From positions 124,001-188,000 of the forward strand of contig NZ_RSEB01000002.1 of NCBI RefSeq assembly GCF_003933745.1: DNA of 64,000 nt. The letters are read 5' to 3'. Made by a program: the position numbers and the translations under genes. Within the stretch, counting starts at the first letter, position 1, and each line of letters starts with the position of its first letter. Under the pieces are notes generated by a model, which saw only the letters and a list, made by a program, of their open reading frames with translations, was not told where the DNA came from and did no database searches. Positions 7,357-14,910 of the stretch are shown here, in pieces. Origin of the DNA: Glycomyces terrestris (GTDB lineage Bacteria > Actinomycetota > Actinomycetes > Mycobacteriales > Micromonosporaceae).

Positions 7357-7974
7357 ATGCCAACCGGTGACGCAAGTGCCGAAGGCCCGGCAGGGGCCGT
7401 CGACACCCAGGTCAGAGGAACGAGCGGCTCCGGCGAGGAGCCGCTCGATCCGAACTCCCCGTTCGAACTGGGCTCCCCGAGCCCCGCGGACGGGGCGCCG
7501 ATGGAACGGCTCGCCCGCGAATCGGGGGGCCTCGACGTCAACAGCGGGTACGCGTACCTGCTGTGGTGCCGCGACTTCGCGGACACCAGCGTCGTCGCTC
7601 GCGCGGGAGGCCGCCTGGCGGGCTTCATCACCGGATACCGGCGCCCGGCCGCGCCTGACACGCTCTTCGTGTGGCAGGTGGCCGTGGGCCCGGACTTCCG
7701 CCGCCGCGGACTGGCATCGCGCATGCTCGGCCACCTGACCGCCGCCGCATGCGAACGAGGGGTCCGCTTCGTCGAAGCGACCGTGACCCCGGGCAACAAA
7801 GCGTCGCAGCACCTGTTCGCGTCGTTCGCCGCGGCGAACGACGCGCGTATCACGCGCGACGTGCTGTTCTCCGAGCGCGAGCTCGGCTCCGGACACGAAC
7901 CCGAAGTGCTGCACCGGATCGGGCCGCTTGCTCGCCCGATCGCCGCGCGCCGCGGGCCCGGCGTCCGGGGCTGA
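7357..7974 (+). CDS. ectA: L-2,4-diaminobutyrate N-acetyltransferase EctA
   Basis: This enzyme acetylates L-2,4-diaminobutyrate at N-gamma, the second step of ectoine synthesis. Its GNAT acetyl-CoA loop is visible in [17 protein letters not shown]. The ectA signature follows: [23 protein letters not shown]. It has 205 residues, about 40 more than usual at the N-terminus, a Ser/Gly/Pro-rich extension. I kept the ATG at 7357 because a well-formed promoter ends seven bases upstream; an internal ATG at 7501 would give the family length. It leads the ectABCD operon for compatible-solute production under osmotic stress. Confidence 0.93.
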   Translation: MPTGDASAEGPAGAVDTQVRGTSGSGEEPLDPNSPFELGSPSPADGAPMERLARESGGLDVNSGYAYLLWCRDFADTSVVARAGGRLAGFITGYRRPAAPDTLFVWQVAVGPDFRRRGLASRMLGHLTAAACERGVRFVEATVTPGNKASQHLFASFAAANDARITRDVLFSERELGSGHEPEVLHRIGPLARPIAARRGPGVRG

Positions 7975-8073
7975 GCCCGCCCTACCCGGGCCTCCTATCA
8001 GCGCCGACCCGGGTAAGCGCCCGTCCCGGACGGGAAGCGGAGGGCAGCCGATCAGGCCGACCCAGAGAGACTC

Positions 8074-9348
8074 ATGCAGGTTTTCGATCAGGTCGAATCA
8101 CAAGTCCGCTCCTACTGCCGCAACTGGCCCGCGGTGTTCACCACCGCCAAGGGCAGCCGCATCACCGACGAGCAAGGAAGATCCTATGTGGACTTCTTCG
8201 CCGGGGCCGGCTCGCTCAACTACGGCCACAACCACCCCGCGCTCAAGGAGGCCCTCCTGGCCTACCTGTCCGAGGACAACGTCGTCCACACCCTCGACAC
8301 CTACTCCGCGGCGAAGCGGAGCTTCCTGGAGTCCTTCCGCGACCTCGTGCTCGCGCCCCGGAACCTCGACTACAAGGTCCAGTTCCCCGGGCCCGCGGGC
8401 AACAACGCCGTCGAGGCCGCGCTCAAGCTCGCCCGCAAGTACACCGGCCGCGAGACCGTCGTGTCCTTCACGAACGGCTTCCACGGCATGACCCTCGGGG
8501 CCCTCGCCGTCACCGGGAACTCCATGAAGCGCGGCGGCGCCGGCGTCCCGCTGAACAACGCCGCGACCATGCCCTACGACAACTACATGGACGGGCGCAC
8601 GCCCGACTTCCTGTGGCTGCGCAGCCTCCTCGAAGACCCCGGCTCCGGGCTCGACCGGCCCGCCGCCGTCATCGTGGAGACCGTCCAGGGCGAAGGCGGC
8701 GTCAACGTCGCCTCCGACGCCTGGCTCCGCGGCCTCGAGCAGCTCTGCCGCGAGCACGGCCTGCTGTTCATCGTCGACGACATCCAGATGGGCTGCGGGC
8801 GCACCGGCCCGTTCTTCTCCTTCGAGCGCGCCGGCATCTCGCCGGACATCGTCACGCTCTCGAAGTCGTTGAGCGGCATGGGGCTCCCGTTCGCGCTCAC
8901 GCTCATGAAGCCGCACCTGGACGTGTGGGAGCCCGGCGAGCACAACGGCACGTTCCGCGGGTTCGCGCCCGCGTTCGTCACCGCCCAGGCCGCGCTCGAG
9001 ACGTTCTGGCGCGACGACGACCTCACCGCCGCCGTCGACGACCGCGCCGACTGGCTCGACGGCGAGCTCCGCGGCATCGCCGAGTCCCATCCCGAGCTCG
9101 GCATCGCCACCCGCGGCCGCGGCCTCGCCCGCGGCCTCGTCTTCGCCGACCCCGCGCACGCCGCCCAGGTGTGCCAGGAGGCGTTCGCGAACGGCCTGCT
9201 CATGGAGACCTCCGGCGCGGAGGACGAGGTCGTCAAGTTCCTCCCGCCGCTCACCACCACCAGGGACGAGTTCGAGGAGGGCATCGGCATCGCGCGCGAA
9301 GCCGTCGCCGCCGTCGCCAAGGAGGCCGAAGCGAGGGGGGCCGCATGA
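8074..9348 (+). CDS. ectB: Diaminobutyrate--2-oxoglutarate transaminase EctB
   Basis: A class III PLP-dependent aminotransferase of 424 residues, full length for EctB. It converts L-aspartate-4-semialdehyde to L-2,4-diaminobutyrate, the committed step of ectoine synthesis. The cofactor-binding Asp lies in [16 protein letters not shown], and the Schiff-base Lys in [13 protein letters not shown]. The N-terminal [24 protein letters not shown] is the usual substrate-entry region. It lies 99 bp downstream of ectA, and its stop overlaps the ectC start as ATGA. Confidence 0.96.
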   Translation: MQVFDQVESQVRSYCRNWPAVFTTAKGSRITDEQGRSYVDFFAGAGSLNYGHNHPALKEALLAYLSEDNVVHTLDTYSAAKRSFLESFRDLVLAPRNLDYKVQFPGPAGNNAVEAALKLARKYTGRETVVSFTNGFHGMTLGALAVTGNSMKRGGAGVPLNNAATMPYDNYMDGRTPDFLWLRSLLEDPGSGLDRPAAVIVETVQGEGGVNVASDAWLRGLEQLCREHGLLFIVDDIQMGCGRTGPFFSFERAGISPDIVTLSKSLSGMGLPFALTLMKPHLDVWEPGEHNGTFRGFAPAFVTAQAALETFWRDDDLTAAVDDRADWLDGELRGIAESHPELGIATRGRGLARGLVFADPAHAAQVCQEAFANGLLMETSGAEDEVVKFLPPLTTTRDEFEEGIGIAREAVAAVAKEAEARGAA

Positions 9349-9758
9349 TCGTCCGCAGGCTCGACGACCTCGTCGGCACCGACGCCGACGTCGAAGGAGG
9401 CGACCGCGACCGGGCCGCCGGCACGTGGCGCTCGCGGCGGCTCCTGCTCGCCCGCGACGGCGCCGGGTTCTCCCTCCACGACACCGTCCTGTACGCCGGG
9501 ACCTCCACGACCATGCACTACGCCAACCACGTCGAGGCCGTCTACGTCATCGAGGGGTCCGCGAAGCTCCGCGACCTCGAGAGCGGCGAGGTCCACGCGC
9601 TCGCGCCCGGGACGATGTACCTCCTCGACGGCCACGAGCGCCACGTCCTCGACGTCGAGGAGGACCTGCGCTGCGTGTGCGTGTTCAACCCGCCGGTCAC
9701 CGGCCGCGAGGTCCACGACGCCGACGGCGTCTACCCCCTGCTCACCGAAGACGGCTGA
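9345..9758 (+). CDS. ectC: L-ectoine synthase EctC
   Basis: A 137-residue cupin starting at the ATG that overlaps the ectB stop. It cyclises N-gamma-acetyl-diaminobutyrate to ectoine. EctC hallmarks are [13 protein letters not shown] at the start, [17 protein letters not shown] (metal and substrate pocket), and [16 protein letters not shown]. The protein is full length and uninterrupted. Confidence 0.96.
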   Translation: MIVRRLDDLVGTDADVEGGDRDRAAGTWRSRRLLLARDGAGFSLHDTVLYAGTSTTMHYANHVEAVYVIEGSAKLRDLESGEVHALAPGTMYLLDGHERHVLDVEEDLRCVCVFNPPVTGREVHDADGVYPLLTEDG

Positions 9759-9828
9759 CCGCGCCGCCGCCCGCCCACCGCTCGCGGCGGCACTGACGCC
9801 GCCGCGGCGCAGAGAGGAACGAACGACC

Positions 9829-10716
9829 ATGTCGCCCACCGACCTCTATCCGACCAGGCGGTTCGAGGAACCGCGCCTGATCTACCGCACCGAGGACCCC
9901 GCCGTGTGGGGCCGGCCCGCCGACGGGCCGCTCTCCCAGGCGCACCTCGACGGCCACCAGGCCGACGGCTTCACCACCGTCGACCAGCTGCTCAGCCCCG
10001 CCGAACTCGCGGCGGCCCAGAACGAGGTCGCGCAGCTCCTGCACGACCCGGCCCTCGCCGGCGACGAGCGCGTCGTGCGCGAGCGGACCACCGACGAGGT
10101 CCGCTCGGTCTTCGACGTGCACCGGATCTCGCCGTTCTTCGCGGCGATGATCCGCGACGACCGCATCGCCGGCGTCGCCCGCCAGATCCTCGGCTCGGAC
10201 GTGTACGTCCACCAGAGCCGGATCAACTACAAGCCCGGCTTCGGCGGCGCCCCGTTCGAGTGGCACTCGGACTTCGAGACCTGGCACGCCGAGGACGGCA
10301 TGCCGCGCATGCGCGCGGTCAGCCTCTCGCTCGCCATGACCGAGAACTACCACTTCAACGGCTCGCTGATGATCATGCCGGGCTCGCACCGCACCTTCGT
10401 CTCGTGCGTCGGCGAGACCCCGGCGGACAACCACCGGTCGTCGCTGGTGCGCCAGGAGGCCGGCACGCCCGACCACGCGTCGCTGCGCCTCCTCGCCGAC
10501 AAGCACGGCATCCGCCAGTTCACCGGGAACGCCGGCTCCGCGGTGTGGTTCGACTCGAACTGCATGCACGGCTCGAACGGCAACATCACGCCGTTCCCGC
10601 GCTCGAACCTGTTCATCGTGTTCAACTCGGTCGAGAACGCGCTCACCGACCCGTTCGCGGCCGAGAAGCCGCGCCCGGAGTACCTCGGCTCGCGCGACTG
10701 GCACGTCCTGAACTAG
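9829..10716 (+). CDS. ectD: Ectoine 5-hydroxylase EctD
   Basis: A 295-residue Fe(II)/2-oxoglutarate dioxygenase that converts ectoine to 5-hydroxyectoine. The iron ligands are readable as His146 and Asp148 in the EctD signature FEWHSDFETWHAEDGMP, and His247 in CMHGSNGN. The gene follows ectC after 70 bp and is preceded by GAGAGGAAC. A strong hairpin terminator ends the operon. Its presence means the cell can make both ectoine and hydroxyectoine. Confidence 0.96.
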   Translation: MSPTDLYPTRRFEEPRLIYRTEDPAVWGRPADGPLSQAHLDGHQADGFTTVDQLLSPAELAAAQNEVAQLLHDPALAGDERVVRERTTDEVRSVFDVHRISPFFAAMIRDDRIAGVARQILGSDVYVHQSRINYKPGFGGAPFEWHSDFETWHAEDGMPRMRAVSLSLAMTENYHFNGSLMIMPGSHRTFVSCVGETPADNHRSSLVRQEAGTPDHASLRLLADKHGIRQFTGNAGSAVWFDSNCMHGSNGNITPFPRSNLFIVFNSVENALTDPFAAEKPRPEYLGSRDWHVLN

Positions 10717-10779
10717 GCCCGACTTCCGCAGGGGCGCACCCGACTCGAGGCGCGCAGCCTCGGTCCCGGGGGCGGGACG

Positions 10780-10815
10780 GGCGCGGGCCCGGCTCTTTCG
10801 AGTCGGGCCCGCGCC
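10780..10815. terminator. Hairpin terminator between ectD and a convergent gene
   Basis: A 12-bp perfect stem (GGCGCGGGCCCG at 10780-10791, complement at 10804-10815) encloses a loop containing CTCTTTCGAG, which can pair further. It lies between convergent genes and probably acts on both. Confidence 0.8.
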
Positions 10816-10842
10816 GTGTCCGGGAGCGAAGACGTCCGCGCG

Positions 10843-12432
10843 TCACCGCGGCACGACCGGCTCCAGCTCGGGGTCGTACGTGGGCGCGGGCAGCCGCGCG
10901 AGGATGCCCGCGAGCTCCTCGGCCGAGAGCGCGAAGTCCTCGTTCCCGAACTGGACCCAGGCCGAGACCGCCCAGCCCTCGGGGTCGACGACGGTGACCT
11001 CGTACTCGCCCTCGAACCAGGGCTCCACCGCGCCCGACGCCGCGTCGGGCTCGTGCGTCTCGCGCCGCTCGGCGACGTACGCCGTCCGCCCCTCGACCTC
11101 CAGTTCGGTGCACGTGAAGCCCTGGTCGCAGTCGGCGATGTAGGGGCCGCTCGCGTCCGCGTCGTTGAAGCCCGGCAGCCAGCCGCCGGGGAGCCGGTAC
11201 GTCAGGTCGACCGACGCGTCGCCGGTGGTGGTGTCGATCGTCGTCTCGTACGGGAGCGAGCCGATCATGTGGTAGCTGTGGAGCACCACCTCGTCGCCGT
11301 CGAAGAACGAGTCGGGCGCCGGGCTCGCCCACGGCTCGAAGACCTCGGCGCCCGGCGCGATCTCGGCGAGCGCCTCCCTGACGTCCGCGGCGGTCGACTG
11401 CGCGCCGTCCTCGGCCCACTCCCACCAGGCGTCGTCGGTGGCGAGCCAGCCGGTGGGCACCTCGACGGGGTCGATCTCGTGCAGGCCCTCGGCGCTGTAG
11501 TCCAGCTCGGGCATCGCCAGCACGGCGGCCTCGAACGCCTCGCGGTCGACCGGGTGCGCCGGATCGCCGTCCTGGCAGCCGCCGTCCCAGGCCGCCCGGA
11601 GCGTCGAGCCGTTCGGGTACACCACCGCGTGCCTGACCACGCACCCGTCGACGGCGGTGTACAGGATCCGGCCGTCGTCGAGCTCGGTCGTCGCGAACTC
11701 GTCCACGTCGTCGTCGATGAGGTGCTGCGGGAAGAACTGCTTCGAGGTCGGGCCGGGCTCGGCGGTCCAGCCGCCGGGCAGCAGCGTCTCGACGTCGAGC
11801 ACCCGCCCGCCCGCGGGGTCCTCGTTCTCCGCGGCCAGCGCCCAGGCCCGGTAGCCGTAGAGCTGCACCTGGCCGTAGTTTCCGGCCGTGCTCTGGCCGG
11901 TGAAGACGAACTTCCCGTCGTCCTCGACGTACGACAGCTCCAGCTCGGCCTGCTCCAGGGTGATCCCCACCTCCTCGGCGTACTGCTGGATCTCCGCCTC
12001 GGACGGCTCGTTCACGACCGACTCGAAGTCGGACGCCTCGAACAGGCCCGTCGCGATGAGCAGGTCGCCGAACGCCTCCCGCCCGGCCGCCGTCAAGGCC
12101 TCCGCCTCCGCGGGGTCGCCGAAGCCGTCGTCCCCGGGCCACGGGTACCCGGCCAGTGCGAACGGCTCCGCCTCCAGTTCCTGGGACGGGGTCGGGGGGA
12201 GCTCGTCGTCCTCCTTCAGGATCCCGTCCGGGATGACGCCGGCCGACAGGGCGAGGACGGCGGCGATGGCCGCGACGCTGGTCGCGGAGGCGCCGCCGAG
12301 GACCGCGCGCTGGCGGCGGCGGATCTTGTGGCCGTCGCGCACGATCCGGTCGAGGTCGAACTCCGCGGGCGGCGGTGTCAGGTCGGGCAGGTTGGCCCGG
12401 AACACCGCTCCGGGGTCGTCTTGCAGATTCAT
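10843..12432 (-). CDS. Single-pass membrane protein paired with an ECF sigma factor
   Basis: ATG start at 12432; 529 residues. An N-terminal cytoplasmic part of about 45 residues (FDLDRIVRDGHKIRRRQR) precedes one transmembrane helix (ASATSVAAIAAVLALSAGV). A long acidic extracellular domain with several Cys and Trp residues follows. This topology and the position immediately downstream of an ECF sigma gene fit an anti-sigma factor or regulon membrane sensor. However, no zinc-binding anti-sigma motif (HxxxCxxC) is present. The start is 24 bp after the sigma stop, so the two are one operon. Confidence 0.72.
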   Translation of the reverse strand: MNLQDDPGAVFRANLPDLTPPPAEFDLDRIVRDGHKIRRRQRAVLGGASATSVAAIAAVLALSAGVIPDGILKEDDELPPTPSQELEAEPFALAGYPWPGDDGFGDPAEAEALTAAGREAFGDLLIATGLFEASDFESVVNEPSEAEIQQYAEEVGITLEQAELELSYVEDDGKFVFTGQSTAGNYGQVQLYGYRAWALAAENEDPAGGRVLDVETLLPGGWTAEPGPTSKQFFPQHLIDDDVDEFATTELDDGRILYTAVDGCVVRHAVVYPNGSTLRAAWDGGCQDGDPAHPVDREAFEAAVLAMPELDYSAEGLHEIDPVEVPTGWLATDDAWWEWAEDGAQSTAADVREALAEIAPGAEVFEPWASPAPDSFFDGDEVVLHSYHMIGSLPYETTIDTTTGDASVDLTYRLPGGWLPGFNDADASGPYIADCDQGFTCTELEVEGRTAYVAERRETHEPDAASGAVEPWFEGEYEVTVVDPEGWAVSAWVQFGNEDFALSAEELAGILARLPAPTYDPELEPVVPR

Positions 12433-12455
12433 GGTGACTTCTTCGCTTCCTTCCG

Positions 12456-12968
12456 CTACGCCCGGGCAGGGACGACGGCGTCGGTGAGGAGTTCGCGCAT
12501 CTTGGCGATGCCCTTGGCGCACTGGCTCTTCACGGTCCCCGTCGAGCACCCCATGGCGGCGGCGGTCTCGTCAACGGACAGTTGCTCCCAGAACCGGAGC
12601 ACGAGGGTGGCCCGCTGCCTGGGCGGCAGCCGGTCCAGCGCGGCGACGAGTTCGAGCCGCGTCTCGACCGCCTCCTGGGGGCGGTCGACGCGGCGCACCG
12701 GCAGCTCGTCGCTGGCGCGCTCGCGGCGCACCCACGACAGGCGGCGGTGCGAGAAGTACACGTTGGTGACGATGCGCCGCACGTACGCCGGGGCGCCGCC
12801 CGGCTCCACGCGCTTCCACGCGGCGAACATCTTCGTCAACGCCTTCTGCACGATGTCGTCGGCCTCGTACCAGTCCCCGCACAGCAGGTACGCGTAGCGC
12901 CGCAGGCTGTCTCGCTGGGCTGTCGCGAAGGAACGGAACTCGGCCTCTAGCTGCTCCTCGGTCTTCAC
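12456..12968 (-). CDS. ECF sigma factor, SigE/SigK-like actinobacterial group
   Basis: I chose the GTG at 12968 because AAAGAGG lies at the right distance; the frame above it is Pro/Arg-rich non-domain sequence. The result is 170 residues. Region 2 contains YLLCGDWYEADDIVQKALTKMF, and region 4 contains LPPRQRATLVLRFWEQLSVDETAAAMGCSTGTVKSQCAKG with its helix-turn-helix. It should direct transcription of a stress regulon, likely including its own operon. The downstream membrane protein is the probable partner. Confidence 0.92.
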   Translation of the reverse strand: MKTEEQLEAEFRSFATAQRDSLRRYAYLLCGDWYEADDIVQKALTKMFAAWKRVEPGGAPAYVRRIVTNVYFSHRRLSWVRRERASDELPVRRVDRPQEAVETRLELVAALDRLPPRQRATLVLRFWEQLSVDETAAAMGCSTGTVKSQCAKGIAKMRELLTDAVVPARA

Positions 12969-13108
12969 TGGGCCTCTTTCAGATGACGGGTAGGGGCCCG
13001 GCCTCGCCCATACGGGTGGATGTGGGCTTCGGCCCGGCACGCTCAATACGCGGCCGAGCCCCTCCCGGTTGTCCGGTGCGGGCGGGTTTCTCGGGCGCAG
13101 CGGGCCTC

Positions 13109-13344
13109 GGCGCGCGGGAGCGCTGGTACTGCGGCGAAGGCGCTCTTTCTAGGGCGCCGCGGCGTGCGGAGCGGCGAACGTACTCATCTAGGCCGCGGTG
13201 GCGTGCGGAACGGTGAACGTGCTCAACTAGGGCGCCGCGGCGCGGAGCGGCGAAGGCGCTCTTTCCAGGACGCCGCGGCGCTGAGTGGCGAACGTGCTCA
13301 ACTTGGGCGCCGCAGCGCGCGGAACGACGAAGACGCTCAACTAG
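13109..13344. repeat. Degenerate 37-39 bp tandem repeat, about six units
   Basis: Successive units end in CTAG-like tetramers at 13149, 13188, 13227, 13265, 13302 and 13341. Each contains GCGCCGCGGCG, then GGAGCGGCGAA and a CG-rich link to GCTCAACTAG or a variant. The last unit supplies the TAG stop codon of the minus-strand gene at 13341. The array fills most of the 372-bp gap between that gene and the ECF sigma start; bases 12969-13108 hold nothing else I recognise. Confidence 0.75.
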
Positions 13345-13943
13345 GCCGCCGCGGCGCGCGCGACCGCGAGCGCCCGCACCGAGGAGGCGCACACGAGCGC
13401 CGATCCGACCCCGGACGCGGCCGCCAGGACCGCCCAGGTGCCTGCGTCGCCTTCGCCTTGCGCCACAACGGCGATGAGCGCCGAGCACCCCAGCGCGACG
13501 GCGATCTGCACGAGCCCGAGCAGTCCGCAGACGGAGGCGGCGCGCCGCTGGAGGTGCCCGGTGAGCACGAGCGCGGCGGCCCCGAAGGCCACCGCGGTGG
13601 CCGCGTCCACGATCCGCGCCAGGAGCGTCACGGCGACCCCGGGGTCGCCGTCGCCGCTGAAGAGGTCCCACATGATCGTCATGGCCGGCAGGGTGACGAG
13701 CAGCGTCCACGCGGTGCGCCGGGCCTGTGCGGCCGCGAGCTCCCGCTGCACCTCGGCGGCGACGATCCCGGGCGCGCCGAACTCGGCGGCGGCCGCGGCC
13801 TGCGCCCGTTCCCGGTCCAGCCCGGCCGCGACGTGCTCGGCGACCGCCTCCTCGAAGCCGTCCTCGATCTCGGCGAGCATGTCCGCGCGCACCCGCCGCG
13901 GCCCGCGCAGCGGCGCGGCGACGGCCGCGATGTAGTCGTTCAT
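13341..13943 (-). CDS. Membrane protein with N-terminal HAAS-like domain, PadR partner
   Basis: 200 residues. The first 75 (MNDYIAAVAAPLRGPRRVRADMLAEIEDGFEEAV...) resemble the HAAS/permease-prefix helical domain found directly downstream of PadR repressors. Four hydrophobic segments follow (about 77-95, 105-125, 135-160, 170-195). Its start overlaps the padR stop by four bases. Such proteins are membrane partners of PadR-regulated transport or envelope systems; no specific function can be assigned. The stop codon lies inside the tandem repeat. Confidence 0.75.
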   Translation of the reverse strand: MNDYIAAVAAPLRGPRRVRADMLAEIEDGFEEAVAEHVAAGLDRERAQAAAAAEFGAPGIVAAEVQRELAAAQARRTAWTLLVTLPAMTIMWDLFSGDGDPGVAVTLLARIVDAATAVAFGAAALVLTGHLQRRAASVCGLLGLVQIAVALGCSALIAVVAQGEGDAGTWAVLAAASGVGSALVCASSVRALAVARAAAA

Positions 13944-14257
13944 GCGCCGAGGACCGCCGACATGACCTCGCGGAGCGACCTCCAGTCCCGCACGCCCTTC
14001 TCGAGGGCCTTCAGGCCGTCCTCGGTGAGCGAGTACACGCGCCGGCGCCTCCCGGACGCCTGCGACCAGGTGCCGCTGATGCTCCCGGCCCGTTCGAGCC
14101 GCCGCAGCGCCGGGTACACCGTGCCGCTCGGCAGGTCGAGCCGCTCGCCGCTGTGCTCGCGCAGGGCCGCGATGATCGCGTAGCCGTGGGCCTCACCGCG
14201 TTTGAGCGTGGCGAGGATGAGGGTGTCGAGCTGCCCGTGAATGCCGTCCGCGTCCAT
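13940..14257 (-). CDS. PadR-family transcriptional repressor
   Basis: 105 residues, typical of the short PadR-s2 subfamily. The winged helix is clear in LDTLILATLKRGEAHGYAIIAALRE and LPSGTVYPALRRLERAGSISG, and a short C-terminal dimerisation helix follows. It is divergent from an integral membrane protein gene, with CTACATG repeats between them that are likely operators, and co-translated with the HAAS-like membrane protein. Confidence 0.93.
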   Translation of the reverse strand: MDADGIHGQLDTLILATLKRGEAHGYAIIAALREHSGERLDLPSGTVYPALRRLERAGSISGTWSQASGRRRRVYSLTEDGLKALEKGVRDWRSLREVMSAVLGA

Positions 14258-14305
14258 GCCCCCAGGCTACGCCTCGATAGGTAGACGGTCTTGTTATACA
14301 GACGC

Positions 14306-14328
14306 TCTACATGTAGTCTCTCTACATG
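14306..14328. promoter_or_regulatory. Putative PadR operator with CTACATG repeats
   Basis: The palindrome CTACATGTAG (14307-14316) is followed by a second TCTACATG (14321-14328) that includes the start codon of the divergent gene. PadR proteins commonly bind ATGT/ACAT-type dyads. A TATACA at 14295-14300 may be the -10. Confidence 0.5.
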
Positions 14329-14910
14329 AACAGACACCTCGCCGCCGCCTCCCTCCTCGCCGGACCCCTGCTCGCCGCCGTCGCCACCTTCTTCTGGGAC
14401 GGCGACCGCTACGGCGTCACCGCCGGCGCGATCCTCATGTACTCGACCGTCGCCTGGATCTACGGCCTCCTCGCCGTCTGGACCCGCATCGGCGAGCGCC
14501 GCCCCTGGCTCGGCGCCCTCGGCGCGCTCCTGGCCCTCGCCGGCTTCGCCGGCGGCATGGCCTTCAGCCTCCAGGGCTTCTTCGAGGGCCTCTTCGACGT
14601 CTCCGGCCCCGCGTCCCTCGCGGCCGCCGCCGACCACCCCGTCGCCGCCGCCCTCGTCCTCTGGATCCCCGGCCCGGCCTTCCCCCTCGCCCTCGCCGCC
14701 CTCGGCGCGGCCCTCACCTGGACCCGCCTCGCTCCCCGCCCCCTCGCCCTCCTCCTCATCGCCGCGGCCGCCCTCTTCCCCCTCAGCCGCATCACCCGCA
14801 CCGACCTCCTCGCCCACGCCGCCGACCTCCTCATCCTCACCGCCTTCGCCGCCCTCGCCTACCTCCACCTGCGCACCGACCACCCCACCCCCGTCCCCGC
14901 CACCCCCTGA
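14326..14910 (+). CDS. Integral membrane protein (DUF998-like topology)
   Basis: 194 residues with about six predicted transmembrane segments (8-25, 33-52, 65-88, 105-130, 133-152, 158-176) and short loops. Size and topology resemble small DUF998-type membrane proteins, without a motif that proves it. It is divergent from padR and its start codon sits in the presumed PadR operator, so it is probably a repressed target. Confidence 0.7.
   Translation: MNRHLAAASLLAGPLLAAVATFFWDGDRYGVTAGAILMYSTVAWIYGLLAVWTRIGERRPWLGALGALLALAGFAGGMAFSLQGFFEGLFDVSGPASLAAAADHPVAAALVLWIPGPAFPLALAALGAALTWTRLAPRPLALLLIAAAALFPLSRITRTDLLAHAADLLILTAFAALAYLHLRTDHPTPVPATP

Noticed and set aside
13109-13344. CRISPR or direct-repeat spacer array
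   Set aside because: The units are degenerate along their whole length; there is no constant repeat alternating with unique spacers.
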